NCBI GenBank assembly: GCA_947166625.1
Contig: CAMVEX010000017.1
Location: 1-64,000 of the forward strand
DNA: 64,000 bases
Source of the DNA: an uncultured Clostridia bacterium
GTDB taxonomy: Bacteria > Bacillota > Clostridia > Oscillospirales > Acutalibacteraceae
Direction of reading: 5' to 3'
Shown: positions 63,780-64,000 of the stretch, one piece after another
Numbering within the stretch: the first letter of the stretch is position 1
How the letters are laid out: each line of letters begins with the position of its first letter
The notes under the pieces: model-generated
What the model saw: only the letters and a program-made list of their open reading frames with translations
Databases searched by the model: none
Told to the model about the DNA's origin: nothing
Program-made: the position numbers and the translations under genes

Positions 63780-64000
63780 ACTTTTTTTGAAAAATTTTCG
63801 GTCTTTTTCGGGCTCGCAAATTCAGCAGTATCAAGGCGGGCGGGGACTTCAGCACGGGCATCTCATCCGCAGGCGGAGCGAAAAACAATATATTGTGGTT
63901 CAAAACCGTACTTCAGTCTAAATATGGTTCAAAAATATATTGAAGTCGGGCGCGGAATGTGGTAAAATATCATTGGATTTTCGGTCAATTTTCACGATAA
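63780..64000. other. intergenic region at the window end
   Basis: No coding sequence is visible. The only notable words are a repeated TGGTTCAAAA (63896-63905 and 63925-63934) and the near-palindrome AATATATT (63888-63895 and 63934-63941). It probably belongs to the upstream region of a gene beyond the window. Confidence 0.5.

Overview
The window looks like a chromosomal segment of a low-to-mid GC Gram-positive, most likely an anaerobic Clostridia of the Oscillospirales/Ruminococcaceae type. The support is: almost every intergenic region carries AGGAGG-type ribosome binding sites and TTGACA-17-TATAAT promoters; the S14 protein is the zinc (four-Cys) type; a KOW protein sits between infA and map; and the glutamate synthase is the split, ferredoxin-containing kind. 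There are no large rRNA genes, CRISPR arrays or intact transposons.

Layout. 1-5705: initiator tRNA, a GNAT enzyme and three exported proteins (propeller-like, PI-PLC-like, LamG/beta-helix), all on the minus strand. 5866-12445: glyA, a divergent FGGY sugar kinase, a CE15-like esterase, an orphan 5S rRNA gene, a DUF362 protein and a secreted lipase-like protein. 12639-19223: an AT-richer island between 10-bp direct repeats. One repeat is the 3' end of guaA, a known integration hotspot; the other is followed by a terminator, as a displaced gene end would be. The island holds an XRE regulator, a double-domain adenine methyltransferase, an AlwI-type restriction enzyme and an AIPR protein in one operon, plus a decayed tnpV.

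19212-40385 is a dense ammonia/glutamine block: guaA, carB, carA, gdhA, an ANTAR regulator and a glutamine synthetase paralogue (minus strand), then asnB, pyrG, glnA, an Amt-PII fusion, three-gene glutamate synthase and purF (plus strand). Nearly every gene makes glutamine or glutamate, or spends glutamine amide nitrogen. Five leaders in this block share one design: a small hairpin with an A-A-N-G-G-Y hexaloop that overlaps the 5' arm of an intrinsic terminator. This is what an ANTAR-type antitermination protein would recognise, and such a protein is encoded inside the block.

40514-40820 is a roughly 307-bp element of nested inverted repeats of unknown nature. 40859-42382 is mmsA. 42458-46062 is a compact phage-derived cassette: an S24 (LexA/CI-like) repressor divergent from a sigma4-XRE fusion regulator, two small or baseplate-like proteins, an amidase and two holin-region proteins, with no head, packaging or integration genes. 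46108-48242 encodes a lipoprotein and a GPH-type symporter.

48319-63778 is the S10-spc-alpha ribosomal protein supercluster (minus strand), from a consensus promoter and long structured leader ahead of rpsJ to a terminator after rplQ. adk is missing from its usual place between secY and map.

Starts were chosen from ribosome binding site spacing, so several genes begin downstream of the longest possible reading frame. All functional calls come from reading motifs and gene order; no database search was run.
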